Source: an uncultured Desulfuromusa sp.
Lineage (GTDB): Bacteria > Desulfobacterota > Desulfuromonadia > Desulfuromonadales > Geopsychrobacteraceae
Direction of reading: 5' to 3'
DNA length: 64,000 nucleotides
Assembly: GCF_963675815.1 (NCBI RefSeq)
Contig: NZ_OY776574.1
Span: forward strand, 62,001-126,000
Part shown: piece after piece, positions 44,659 through 53,577 of the stretch
Numbering within the stretch: the stretch's first letter is position 1
How the letters are laid out: each line of letters starts with the position of its first letter
The notes under the pieces: model-generated
The model's input: the letters and a program-made list of their open reading frames with translations, nothing else
The model's database searches: none
Told to the model about the DNA's origin: nothing
Translations under genes and position numbers: made by a program

Positions 44659-44682
44659 ATGAGTCCCTGGGCAGGGACTCAT
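44659..44682 (-). repeat. 11-bp perfect inverted repeat between pntAa and pntAb
   Basis: ATGAGTCCCTG (44659-44669) and CAGGGACTCAT (44672-44682) with a two-base spacer. In the operon mRNA it forms a tight hairpin between the two cistrons and may mark processing or adjust subunit ratios; two bases is too short for a free loop, so the inner pairs would open. Confidence 0.5.
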
Positions 44683-44699
44683 TTCACAGCAAATGATAC

Positions 44700-45854
44700 C
44701 TATTTCATGGCCTTGAGAGCGCCTTCATGGACAATTTCCGACCGATAGGTGACAAGGGAGCTGTTAACAATTTCATCGTCAAGATCAAGTGTATCAATCC
44801 CCTTCTTAAAGAGATTTTCCACAAAATAGTACAGATTGTTGGCATACAGCCAACTGGAGTGAACCGCCATCCTTCCAGGGATATTCTGGATGCCGCAGAT
44901 ATTGACCCCGTGCTTCTGAATAAAAGCTCCAGGCTCTGTCAGTGCACAGTTTCCTCCCTGATCGACGGAGACATCAATAATAACCGAACCGGGCTTCATC
45001 GTTGCAACCATCTCTGCCGTGATCAGAAGCGGAGCAACTTCACCCGGCACCAGTGCGCTGAGAATAACCACATCAATATCCTTGAGAATACTGGAAATGA
45101 GCTGCTGCTCTTTCTCAAGCCAATCACGATCCAAGGACTTGGCATAACCACCGCGACCAGTGACTAATTCCTGCGGGATATCAAAATCGATAACCTTACC
45201 CCCAAGACTGTCACCCTCAACAGTTGCAGTTTTACGAATATCAAGAACTTTCACCACGGCACCAAGGCGCTTTGCTGTGGCGATAGCTTGCAAACCGACA
45301 ACACCAGCCCCAATGACCAGAAAAGTTGCCGGCTTGACAGTTCCAATCGCCGTCCCGATCATGGGGATAAATACCGGTAGAGTGTCGGCAGCCATAACCA
45401 CGGATTTATACCCGGTCACAGCACTCATTGAAGATAAAGCGTCCATTCTTTGGGCACGTGAAATTCTGGGGATACTGTCCATGGTCAACGCCGTTATGTT
45501 CTTTTTCTGTAAACGTCTGACCATCTCATGACTTCCCGGAGCTGCGGGGTGGAGAAAGGTAATCAGGATACTGTCATCACGATACATGTCCACTTCGTGC
45601 TTATTCTTCTGTTCGTTGAAAATGGGCTGCTTAACTTTGAGAACAACATCGGCCTCGGCACACATTTTCTCAACATCATGAGTAATCGTCGCCCCAGCAT
45701 TCTGGTAATCGCTATCCGAGATGAAGACCCCTTCACCCGCTCCGGTTTCGACACTCACAGTAAACCCCAGATCAATATATTTCTTGACGATATCGGGAGT
45801 CACTGCCACCCGTTTTTCGGCAGATAAGATTTCTTTAGGTATTGCGATCAACAT
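44700..45854 (-). CDS. pntAa: Transhydrogenase alpha subunit, NAD(H)-binding part (PntAA/dI)
   Basis: A 384-residue soluble dI subunit that carries NAD(H) and forms a complex with dIII of PntB. N-terminal IPKEILSAEKRVAVTPD, the RQD-loop equivalent SRAQRMDALSSMSAVTGYKSV (Arg, Gln and Asp all present), the Rossmann nucleotide motif VIGAGVVGLQAIATAKRLGA, and GQNxxGxMAVHSSxLYANN-like HGVNICGIQNIPGRMAVHSSWLYANN. It is the first gene of the pnt operon and divergent from an Lrp/AsnC regulator. Confidence 0.95.
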   Translation of the reverse strand: MLIAIPKEILSAEKRVAVTPDIVKKYIDLGFTVSVETGAGEGVFISDSDYQNAGATITHDVEKMCAEADVVLKVKQPIFNEQKNKHEVDMYRDDSILITFLHPAAPGSHEMVRRLQKKNITALTMDSIPRISRAQRMDALSSMSAVTGYKSVVMAADTLPVFIPMIGTAIGTVKPATFLVIGAGVVGLQAIATAKRLGAVVKVLDIRKTATVEGDSLGGKVIDFDIPQELVTGRGGYAKSLDRDWLEKEQQLISSILKDIDVVILSALVPGEVAPLLITAEMVATMKPGSVIIDVSVDQGGNCALTEPGAFIQKHGVNICGIQNIPGRMAVHSSWLYANNLYYFVENLFKKGIDTLDLDDEIVNSSLVTYRSEIVHEGALKAMK

Positions 45855-45886
45855 AAGCAGCCTCCCTACAATATTCAGGTTAATGG

Positions 45887-45946
45887 TTATAATTTAAAAT
45901 CATACCACCAGAAAAAATAAATTTTCCTGCATAATTAAAATTATAA
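45887..45946. promoter_or_regulatory. AT-rich inverted repeat pair, likely Lrp/AsnC operators
   Basis: TTATAATTTAAAATCAT (45887-45903) and, in opposite orientation, ATAATTAAAATTATAA (45931-45946) form an imperfect inverted pair in the divergent promoter between pntAa and the Lrp/AsnC gene. Lrp-type regulators bind AT-rich sites of this kind. Confidence 0.45.
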
Positions 45947-45984
45947 AACTGTTATTTGCATGATTCCGTTGCTATTATTAACCT

Positions 45985-46461
45985 ATGCCACGGATTCCAC
46001 GAAAATATCAAATAGATGCCATTGATCACAGAATTCTGTCTGCACTGCAAAAGGATGGGCGGCTGACTTATGTCCAGCTCGCAGAGAAGGTTAAACTCTC
46101 TGAATCTGCATGTTTGCGCCGGGTACGGCTACTGGAACAGAACGGAATTATAGACAAGTATGTGATGCTGATCGATCAGGCGGCCATCGGCAAGCCCGGA
46201 AATGTTTTTGTCAGAGTGACACTAGAGGGGCAACAACAGGAAAAACTGCAATATTTCGGCAAAGAGATCGGCAAGGTCAAGGAGGTCATGGAATGCTACC
46301 TGATGTCAGGAGACAGTGATTTTCTCTTACGGGTGATCGTTCGTGACAATAATGACTACATGCGCTTGCACAACCAACTGACCAGTATCCCGGGAGTTCT
46401 GAGGGTACAATCGTCCTTTGCACTTAAAACAGTGGTAAAGAAAACCGAAATACCTATCTAA
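45985..46461 (+). CDS. Lrp/AsnC-family transcriptional regulator
   Basis: A 158-residue regulator. N-terminal winged HTH (DAIDHRILSALQKDGRLTYVQLAEKVKLSESACLRRVRLLEQNGII at about 10-57) and C-terminal RAM/ligand-binding domain (about 65-150) with VMECYLMSGDSDFLLRVIVRD and the typical N-terminal Pro-Arg-rich tail. It is divergent from the pnt operon, so it may control transhydrogenase expression in response to an amino acid. Also adjacent are DsrE-like and arginase genes. Confidence 0.92.
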   Translation: MPRIPRKYQIDAIDHRILSALQKDGRLTYVQLAEKVKLSESACLRRVRLLEQNGIIDKYVMLIDQAAIGKPGNVFVRVTLEGQQQEKLQYFGKEIGKVKEVMECYLMSGDSDFLLRVIVRDNNDYMRLHNQLTSIPGVLRVQSSFALKTVVKKTEIPI

Positions 46462-46596
46462 AAAAATAAGAAAGAATCGGTTACGCAATAAGCAAGTAAA
46501 ATGAAGAGCAGACCTTGTCCTTATCATGCCAGCGGGACTAGAGTATAAAGGAGAAAGTCCAAACGCTAAGCCCACCGCAAATCAAAGGAGGCTGTC

Positions 46597-47082
46597 ATGA
46601 AACATCTGCTCCTCTTCACCTGCCTGCTATTTGTCCCCTTCAACCTGGTTTCCGCTGCTGAGTTCAACAATGATGATGCACTCCAGGGTCTGACTGCAAC
46701 CAGAGCTGTTTTTGACATTAACCAGGGGAATCCCGATATTCTTGCACTGCGATTACAGCTGATCAAAAAAACCTATCAGCAGCTGAGTTCTGCAGGGAAA
46801 AATCCCCAGTTCGTTCTTACATTTCGTGGCAAAGCAAGTCCTTTTTTGACCGCAGGAAAAACGTATATCGACCAGAAAGATCGTGAGAAAAAACTGCAAA
46901 TTGAAAAGCTATTAAGGTATTTAAACCGGCTTGGTTTTCCTCTTGAACAGTGCGCAATAGCTGCCGATCTTGCAAAAATCAACACGAACGATTTTCTTCC
47001 ATACATCACAGTTGTCGCCAACGGCTATACATCTTTGATCGGTTATCAGAATCAGGGCTATGCATTGATTTCAATGGAATAA
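46597..47082 (+). CDS. Periplasmic DsrE-family protein
   Basis: A 161-residue exported protein: signal peptide at 1-20 (FVPFNLVSAAEF cleavage near residue 20), then a DsrE/DsrF-like fold with AVFDINQGNPDILALRLQLIKKTYQQL and the GxASPFLTAGKTYIDQKDREKK segment. It contains only one cysteine (in FPLEQCAIAADLA), so a persulfide-relay role via a Cys pair is not supported. GGAGG precedes the ATG. Function unknown; convergent with the arginase gene. Confidence 0.82.
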   Translation: MKHLLLFTCLLFVPFNLVSAAEFNNDDALQGLTATRAVFDINQGNPDILALRLQLIKKTYQQLSSAGKNPQFVLTFRGKASPFLTAGKTYIDQKDREKKLQIEKLLRYLNRLGFPLEQCAIAADLAKINTNDFLPYITVVANGYTSLIGYQNQGYALISME

Positions 47083-47091
47083 GAAATTACG

Positions 47092-47985
47092 TTAAAAAAT
47101 ACTCTTCCCAAACAGGGATGCGGCCAGATCGACGGCCACCTTCGCGGTGCAGTTTTCATGATCAAGTATCGGATTAATTTCCACGATATCTGCGGAAGCC
47201 AGTTTACCGGTATCGGCTATAATCTCCATCAACAATTGCGCTTCCCGGTAACTTAAACCTCCGGAAGATGGGGTCCCGACACCGGGGACGATATTGGGAT
47301 CAAGAGCATCCATATCGAGGCTGACATGAATCCGCTTGTGCCCTTTTAGAAAGTCCAGAGCCTCACGGGTCACTGTTCCCATTCCCCGTTCATCAAGATC
47401 GCGCATGGTATAAACCTTGACGCCACTCTGTTTCAGCCAGTCGCGTTCAGCACCATCCAGATCACGGATACCGATCATGACGATATCCTTCCCTGACAAC
47501 TTTGCCCCTGTGCGGCCGATGTTGACCAGTTCAGGATAACCCTCCCCCAGCAAGGCTGCTATCGGCATGCCATGGATATTTCCCGAAGGTGAGGTGGTCG
47601 GAGAATTTGCGTCGCCATGGGCGTCCACCCAGATCACACCAACGGCCTCCTGAGCAGAGACACCTCCGATCGTTCCGATTGCCAGCGAATGATCACCCCC
47701 CAGAAAAAGCGGAATATCTCCAACTGCAATGGCATCCGTTGCGGCATCATAAGCCGATTGACACACTTGCTGCACCGCTTCAAGAAAACCACCATTATGT
47801 TTTTCAGCAAGAGAATCCCGCACCGGAACATACAAATTCCCTTCATCGTGGAGCTGATATCCCAAAGACTTCAGTCGTGCCGACAACCCGGCATAGCGAA
47901 GAGCACTCGGCCCCATATCAACCCCGCGTTGACTTTGTCCCAGGTCGATAGGCACACCAATAATGCGGATCGTTTTGTTTGTCAT
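47092..47985 (-). CDS. rocF: Arginase
   Basis: Hydrolyses L-arginine to ornithine and urea using a binuclear Mn centre. The 297-residue length fits RocF. Metal-binding motifs are complete: GGDHSLAIGTI, VDAHGDANSP (DAHxD), and SLDMDALDPNIVPGVGTPSSGGL (DxDxxDP). Upstream, the GVPIDLGQSQRGVDMGPSALRYAGL segment is the arginase-type N-terminus. No urease is visible in this window. The arginase, the DsrE-like gene and GDH lie near the Lrp/AsnC gene, suggesting amino acid nitrogen control. Assigned over agmatinase by the N-terminus. Confidence 0.92.
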   Translation of the reverse strand: MTNKTIRIIGVPIDLGQSQRGVDMGPSALRYAGLSARLKSLGYQLHDEGNLYVPVRDSLAEKHNGGFLEAVQQVCQSAYDAATDAIAVGDIPLFLGGDHSLAIGTIGGVSAQEAVGVIWVDAHGDANSPTTSPSGNIHGMPIAALLGEGYPELVNIGRTGAKLSGKDIVMIGIRDLDGAERDWLKQSGVKVYTMRDLDERGMGTVTREALDFLKGHKRIHVSLDMDALDPNIVPGVGTPSSGGLSYREAQLLMEIIADTGKLASADIVEINPILDHENCTAKVAVDLAASLFGKSIF

Positions 47986-48259
47986 ATTTTTTCTTCCTCC
48001 ATGTTGAATCCATCAGGGATATCAATCATTCTTCCATAAGATGACCAGTGGGTCATCGGCGGCATAAAAACTCTACAACATTCGAGGGATTGTAAACAAA
48101 GAAAACCTGAATAGGAGCATTTATTCCAAGTTTACATCTTTAAGGGTGTTCTGATAAGAAATCAACCATAGACCTGTGATCAGGAAAATTTTATAAGTAA
48201 AAGTTATCATCCTTAAAAGAACAAACATTTAAGCTTCCTACAGATAAAGAGAGTTTTCC

Positions 48260-49015
48260 ATGGAGAACGAGAGAAATGCGGAACATCGAGATTTTTTGAA
48301 AGATTCATTGCGGCAAATCATCAACTTCCGCTTCACTGACCAGCATCAAGGTATTGAACCGCCCCCGGTGCAGAAACCTCCCCGACCGGACCAGAAATTA
48401 ATTCCTCTTCCCTCTGGAGAAAAATGGAAGACATTGCGTGGCACTGATCTTTTGGATGCCATCAGCAACCGTAAAAGTCGACGTCGCTTCAACTCTGAAA
48501 CTCTTTCCCTGGCAGAGCTGGCCTTCCTCCTCTGGTCAACCCAAGGGATAAAAAAAGAACTGGCCCCCGGAACAGCGCTACGTACAGTTCCCTCAGCCGG
48601 ATGCCGACACCCGTTCGAGACCTATCTGCTGGTTTCCAATGTAGAGGGGTTGGGTGTTGGAGTCTATCGCTACCTGCCAATTGAACATGCTTTAATTTTA
48701 GAGAAAAAAGATGAGGACCTGGTTGAAAAAATAGCACCGGCAACTTTAGGACAGGCTTTTGCTGCCGCTGCTCCCGTCATTTTTGTCTGGGCCGCACTTC
48801 CCTACCGCACCGAATGGCGTTACACCACCGCAGCTCACCGGGTTATTTTGCTGGATGCGGGGCATATCTGCCAGAACCTTTATCTGGCCTGTGAGACCAT
48901 GAACTGTGGGACCTGCGCAATCGCAGCTTTCAATCAGGAATTAATAGATCAACTGCTGGGGGTTGATGGCATTGATGAGTTTACGGTTTACATGGCCCCG
49001 GTGGGAAAGTGCTGA
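48260..49015 (+). CDS. SagB/ThcOx-type FMN nitroreductase-fold dehydrogenase
   Basis: A 251-residue SagB-type protein. Family signatures: SRRRFNSETLSLAELAFLLWSTQGI near residue 75, PSAGCRHPFETYLLVSNVEGLGVGVYRYLP, and GHICQNLYLACETMNCGTCAIAAFNQ with the FMN-loop region. In biosynthetic clusters SagB oxidises thiazolines or oxazolines; no precursor peptide, cyclodehydratase or export gene is adjacent, so a stand-alone redox role is more likely. No clear RBS is seen before the ATG. Confidence 0.88.
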   Translation: MENERNAEHRDFLKDSLRQIINFRFTDQHQGIEPPPVQKPPRPDQKLIPLPSGEKWKTLRGTDLLDAISNRKSRRRFNSETLSLAELAFLLWSTQGIKKELAPGTALRTVPSAGCRHPFETYLLVSNVEGLGVGVYRYLPIEHALILEKKDEDLVEKIAPATLGQAFAAAAPVIFVWAALPYRTEWRYTTAAHRVILLDAGHICQNLYLACETMNCGTCAIAAFNQELIDQLLGVDGIDEFTVYMAPVGKC

Positions 49016-49424
49016 GACAATAGACATCTAAAAGCGATGATCATCGTCCTGGACAACGCTCCTGCAGTGGGTTTATTTAACTTATGCAAGCAACCACTTA
49101 TGGCTTAGTCAAAAGTGAAGCGGCTCTTTAATGCCCAAAATACAACAAGTCAAACCGCCTCGACATTTAATAGCAAACTGAAGGGTCATCAGCCCAGATC
49201 TCTTCGGTAAAAATCCGAATGCGTGCCAGCTTCCATGATCGTCCATCCTTCCAGAGAACAAATGCCCATTTTTTACCCTCAGATATTCTTCACCCATAGT
49301 TTAAGTTTATTTTTTAAGCAAAATAGTGTTATTTTCACACAAGCAATGCACTAACAGATCCAACTATCCACTCTCTGCCTATTTAATAAGCAATTTAACC
49401 ATTCTATTCTCAGGAGGAAAGATT
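49016..49424. other. Intergenic region upstream of gdhA
   Basis: No gene supported. The last 150 bases are AT-rich and carry the gdhA promoter; no clear operator or consensus could be fixed. Confidence 0.4.
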
Positions 49425-50774
49425 ATGACAGCATCTATGGATGAAAAAATTGAACCCATATTTCAAGAAGTTCTTGCCCGCAATCCTGGCGAAGTTGAGT
49501 TCCACCAGGCAGTCAGGGAAGTTCTTGAGTCCCTTGGCCCAGTCTTAGTCAAAAACCCAGAGTTTGCGCATTACAAGCTTATTGAACGTATCTGCGAACC
49601 TGAGCGTCAGATCATTTTCCGGGTTCCCTGGGTGGATACTCACGGCAGAGTTCAGATTAATCGCGGCTTCCGCGTCGAGTTCAACAGCGCCCTCGGCCCC
49701 TACAAAGGTGGACTGCGTTTCCATCCATCAGTCTATCTCGGTATTATTAAATTTCTTGGGTTTGAGCAAATCTTCAAAAATGCTCTAACAGGTTTGCCTA
49801 TCGGTGGTGGCAAAGGTGGCTCAGATTTTGATCCAAAGGGAAAAACCGATGGGGATATCATGCGCTTTTGCCAGAGTTTCATGACTGAGCTCTATCGTCA
49901 CATTGGTGAGCACACAGATACTCCTGCCGGCGATATCGGGGTTGGTGGCCGCGAAATAGGCTTCATGTTTGGCCAATACAAGCGCATTACCAATCGCTGG
50001 GAAGCAGGTGTCCTCACCGGCAAGGGTGTAAACTGGGGAGGATCATTGGTTCGGACTGAAGCAACTGGTTACGGTGCAGCTTATTTTGTTGACGAAATGC
50101 TCAAAGTTCGTGGGGAATCATTTGACGGCAAAACCTGCGTTGTCTCAGGGTCCGGAAATGTTGCTATCTACACCATTGAAAAGATCCATCAACTCGGTGG
50201 AAAGGTTGTCGCTTGTTCCGATTCGGGCGGATATATTTACGACGAAAAAGGGATTGACCTGGAATTAGTACAGCAAATCAAGGAAATCGAAAGACGTCGG
50301 ATCAGTGTTTATGCTGAAAAGCACAAACACGCCAAATATGTAGCCGGTGGAAACATCTGGGAAATCCCTTGTCAAGTGGCTATGCCTTCAGCAACACAGA
50401 ATGAGATCAATGGTAAAGATGCTACACTCCTCATCAAAAATGGTTGTATTGCCGTAGGTGAAGGGGCGAACATGCCAACCACCCCGGAAGGAGTTCAGGT
50501 CTTTATCGATGCGCGTATCGCTTATGGCCCGGGGAAAGCTGCCAATGCTGGTGGTGTTGCTACGAGTGCTCTGGAAATGCAGCAGAATGCCTGCCGCGAT
50601 TCTTGGGATTTTGCCTACACTGAAGACCGCTTACACAAAATCATGCAGAATATACACAAAGATTGCTACGAAACAGCTGAAGAATACGGCTCACCAGGAA
50701 ACTATGTCGTCGGTGCTAACATCGCCGGCTTTATTAAGGTTTCACGTGCGATGCTGGCCATGGGTGTTGTCTGA
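49425..50774 (+). CDS. gdhA: Glutamate dehydrogenase, NADP-type hexameric
   Basis: Reversible oxidative deamination of glutamate. The 449-residue length and NADP-type signatures fit: GPYKGGLRFHPSV, LPIGGGKGGSDFDPKGKTDGDIMRFCQSFMTEL, GVGGREIGFMFGQYK and SGSGNVAIYTIEKI, the dinucleotide fold. Start set at 49425 (MTASMDEK), with AGGAGG eight bases upstream; the longer frame to 49326 has no RBS. The terminator at 50796-50833 is clear. Confidence 0.95.
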   Translation: MTASMDEKIEPIFQEVLARNPGEVEFHQAVREVLESLGPVLVKNPEFAHYKLIERICEPERQIIFRVPWVDTHGRVQINRGFRVEFNSALGPYKGGLRFHPSVYLGIIKFLGFEQIFKNALTGLPIGGGKGGSDFDPKGKTDGDIMRFCQSFMTELYRHIGEHTDTPAGDIGVGGREIGFMFGQYKRITNRWEAGVLTGKGVNWGGSLVRTEATGYGAAYFVDEMLKVRGESFDGKTCVVSGSGNVAIYTIEKIHQLGGKVVACSDSGGYIYDEKGIDLELVQQIKEIERRRISVYAEKHKHAKYVAGGNIWEIPCQVAMPSATQNEINGKDATLLIKNGCIAVGEGANMPTTPEGVQVFIDARIAYGPGKAANAGGVATSALEMQQNACRDSWDFAYTEDRLHKIMQNIHKDCYETAEEYGSPGNYVVGANIAGFIKVSRAMLAMGVV

Positions 50775-50795
50775 CCCACAGCCCTACAGATAAAA

Positions 50796-50833
50796 CAAAA
50801 AGCCCCCGGTCTCTTCGGGGGCTTTTTGTTTTT
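50796..50833. terminator. Bidirectional terminator between gdhA and the PEP-binding gene
   Basis: CAAAAAGCCCCCG (50796-50808) pairs exactly with 50816-50828 around a seven-base loop; T runs occur on both strands. Confidence 0.92.
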
Positions 50834-50853
50834 GAAGAAATCCTTAAAAAACC

Positions 50854-53442
50854 TTACTCTATACAGCAGATCAATCTTTGAGAGATAACATCTGCCATCA
50901 GGCGCACTCCAGCCTTGGAGGCATTATAAACCTTGACCACTTCTTTATAACGGCTGGATGACGGAAGAAGCTCTGCAAGAGAATTGTGACTGTCCTTAAA
51001 CCAGGCTTGATTGAGAAAGCAATTTTTATTCTCAGGAAACAACGCCAGATAGAAAATATCTGCCTCAACCAGATCCTGAAAGAAATGGGAACCAAAGGAG
51101 AGCTCCGGCATAAGATCTCCAGAAGTAAAAGCAACCTCAACCAGAACACTCAGGTTGCTGATCTCGGAAAAACTGATAGGCACCCCTAAGGAAGGTGTTG
51201 TCGTACCCCAACGACCAGGACCAAGAAGCATAGTTTGGCTATTTTCCTGATTGGCAATCAGCTTATTTAACGCCCCGATCACACGTGCAATCTCGTACTT
51301 CTCAACCAATGGCAATTGAAGGTATTCAGAAGGTTCAACCCAGATAATCCATTCAATATCCTGCGAAATATTTCCACCCATAAAATTCCCGGAAGAACGA
51401 AAAAGCACTTTTTCAGCAGAAACATTCTCAGGAATTTCGAGATGCGTTTTAGACCCCTTGGTTTGCAATGGGCGACACTGAACAACGTCAATCTTGATGA
51501 TCCGATCTGTCGTAAAATTTACAGTAAATTCGACATCAACCGGATATTCGTAGGCAGCTTCAATCGTCTTCAGCAGACGCTTCATTATTGTTGTAAAACT
51601 GGTCTTTTCTAGAAAATCATCAAAGGTCAATCGCCAGACATCTTGCTGTTTCTGTTGACGCTGAGTCAAAAGTTGCATGGTTTCATAATCTTTGACGGCA
51701 TAAAGGGACCAGGGGATATTGACATCTTCCTGGGTTAACTTCAGCAAAGAAACTGTTTCTAAGCTGTTTGTATTCACATTCAAAAGATCAACATCATGCT
51801 GAGAAAACTTGCGGACATCCTCAAATCCTTTATGCTGACGTTTTTTGGGTGAATCAAGAGCAATAACACGAGGGTAGTCAACTTCAGCTCTATCAACCGC
51901 GCGAGTTCCCAGACCGACAACAAGACGCAACATTCCAGATTGCGGGTCCATTTCCTTATCCCACACAAAGGTATTGTAGGAAACTCCAACCCCAGAAAGT
52001 TCCGGCAGATAATAATGGTCCCGATACGCGCCTGAAACCCGCTGGACCAATAACGCCATCTGCTCATCCTGGTGAGAAAGCCCTCGTTGCAATCGGTAGG
52101 TTAATGCATCTTCACTCATAGCACTGGCAAAAATTTTGCGAACGGCAGTTTCCAACTGCTGCAAACGTTCTTCCGGGCTCCCTTGGTTGACACAGAAAAA
52201 GCTGTCATACTTGCCAGCGAAGGCATTCCCGAAACCATCCTCCAGTAAAGAGCTGGAACGGATAATAATTGGATATTGGCCGTAGTATTCCAGAAGTTGC
52301 TGAAACCCCTCACGAATTTTATCCGGAAAAGATCCTTCTAGCATCTTCTCCCTTAATTCTGTGGCAGCAGAGAAATAGTCATCCTCCGTCTTTTGCCGCA
52401 TAAATAGTCGCCACAAGCCATTATGCACAATGTATGAATAGTAAACGTTTGATCCAACATAATGGGAGTCATGGTGTTCAAGGTAATCATCCCAATTAAA
52501 AGATTCATCCTGCCGCAAAATGTTATGTGCCAGCAACATTCCAACAGCTTTACCACCAATGAAACCAGTCCCGATCACCCGGGATTTAATCTCAAGCAAC
52601 TCATGTAAAGAAAAGTATTGCCTTGTAAGGGTCAACATTCTCTCTTCACGAGCAATCATATGCCGACAGATATGACGTACCATGTCAGCACGCTCAATTT
52701 CCGTTGAAATTTCCTGGCATAGTTCTTCAGCTTCAATAAAAAGTCGGTGCCAATGGTCGATCTGCCTTCTTGACGAATCCCTGGTTCGTGCCGCAAGAGA
52801 ATTGAACAGACGCGTTGATTCAAAACTGTTGCTCAGCGGAATAAATTTATCTCCCTTTTTATGGTGGGGCAAAAACATGGTGGGAGAGCGGCGTTGCCAA
52901 ACCTTTAAGGGTTGAATATGAAAATGATCTTCGTGGTTGAAAACATCAATCAGGACCTGAGTGGTATCACGAATCTGTTCAACAGTTTTAAAGGAATGGT
53001 GATCCCGAATCAGCGCAAAATAAGCAACCGTATCCAGTTCAAACAGGTAGGGACAAGTGACCCGGAAAAAGTTACCGACCATATGATCTGTTGCCCACGC
53101 TGAAAGGAGATCGGACAGACAGTCGAAAACATAAAAAGCTCCAGAACCTTGCTCTGTCGCAATATTGTAAACACTTCTAGCAAAAGATTCGAATCCCAGA
53201 CGCGGATCAAGTTGATGTATTTTTATTTGGGGGGATTCACCTAGCAAAGGCAGGTGATCACCAAAACGCATATAGTTGATTTGCCGGCCATCCCGCAAAG
53301 CCTGGTCAACAAAAGGACCGATAAAATAACGATAATTTTCAATAGATTCTACCTTGAGAACAACATTATCGCCGATTCTCAACCCATCAAGAATGTGATC
53401 CAGTTCAACATAACCAGTTGAAACACGCTCTGGCAAAACCAT
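50854..53442 (-). CDS. PEP/pyruvate-binding-domain protein with degenerate KaiC-like N-terminus
   Basis: An 862-residue protein. Residues 1-190 resemble a KaiC/RecA-like fold (STGYVELDHILDGLRIGDNVVLKVES), but no Walker A is visible. The middle (about 285-640) is the PPDK/PEP-synthase ATP-grasp nucleotide domain: GFIGGKAVGM, PIIIRSSSLLEDGFGNAFAGKYDSFF and the DVEFTVNF..IKIDVVQCRPLQ end. The C-terminal part (about 690-860) has LLGPGRWGTTTPSLGVPISFSEISN. The phosphohistidine swivel and PEP-binding TIM-barrel domains of true PEP synthase are absent, so PEP formation cannot occur in one chain. Start set at 53442 with GGAG eight bases upstream. Role unknown; may be a regulatory or polyphosphate-related kinase. 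Confidence 0.82.
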   Translation of the reverse strand: MVLPERVSTGYVELDHILDGLRIGDNVVLKVESIENYRYFIGPFVDQALRDGRQINYMRFGDHLPLLGESPQIKIHQLDPRLGFESFARSVYNIATEQGSGAFYVFDCLSDLLSAWATDHMVGNFFRVTCPYLFELDTVAYFALIRDHHSFKTVEQIRDTTQVLIDVFNHEDHFHIQPLKVWQRRSPTMFLPHHKKGDKFIPLSNSFESTRLFNSLAARTRDSSRRQIDHWHRLFIEAEELCQEISTEIERADMVRHICRHMIAREERMLTLTRQYFSLHELLEIKSRVIGTGFIGGKAVGMLLAHNILRQDESFNWDDYLEHHDSHYVGSNVYYSYIVHNGLWRLFMRQKTEDDYFSAATELREKMLEGSFPDKIREGFQQLLEYYGQYPIIIRSSSLLEDGFGNAFAGKYDSFFCVNQGSPEERLQQLETAVRKIFASAMSEDALTYRLQRGLSHQDEQMALLVQRVSGAYRDHYYLPELSGVGVSYNTFVWDKEMDPQSGMLRLVVGLGTRAVDRAEVDYPRVIALDSPKKRQHKGFEDVRKFSQHDVDLLNVNTNSLETVSLLKLTQEDVNIPWSLYAVKDYETMQLLTQRQQKQQDVWRLTFDDFLEKTSFTTIMKRLLKTIEAAYEYPVDVEFTVNFTTDRIIKIDVVQCRPLQTKGSKTHLEIPENVSAEKVLFRSSGNFMGGNISQDIEWIIWVEPSEYLQLPLVEKYEIARVIGALNKLIANQENSQTMLLGPGRWGTTTPSLGVPISFSEISNLSVLVEVAFTSGDLMPELSFGSHFFQDLVEADIFYLALFPENKNCFLNQAWFKDSHNSLAELLPSSSRYKEVVKVYNASKAGVRLMADVISQRLICCIE

Positions 53443-53577
53443 GGCAGTCACTCCAATGTCCATATATGGGGGTTAAAAAATACTTTTGGGCGACTCGGAA
53501 AGCTCAAGAATTGATATTTTTAACATTTTGGCGGGAAAACAATCCGGGTATGAATCAGAACAAAAGCCTTGGAGCAA

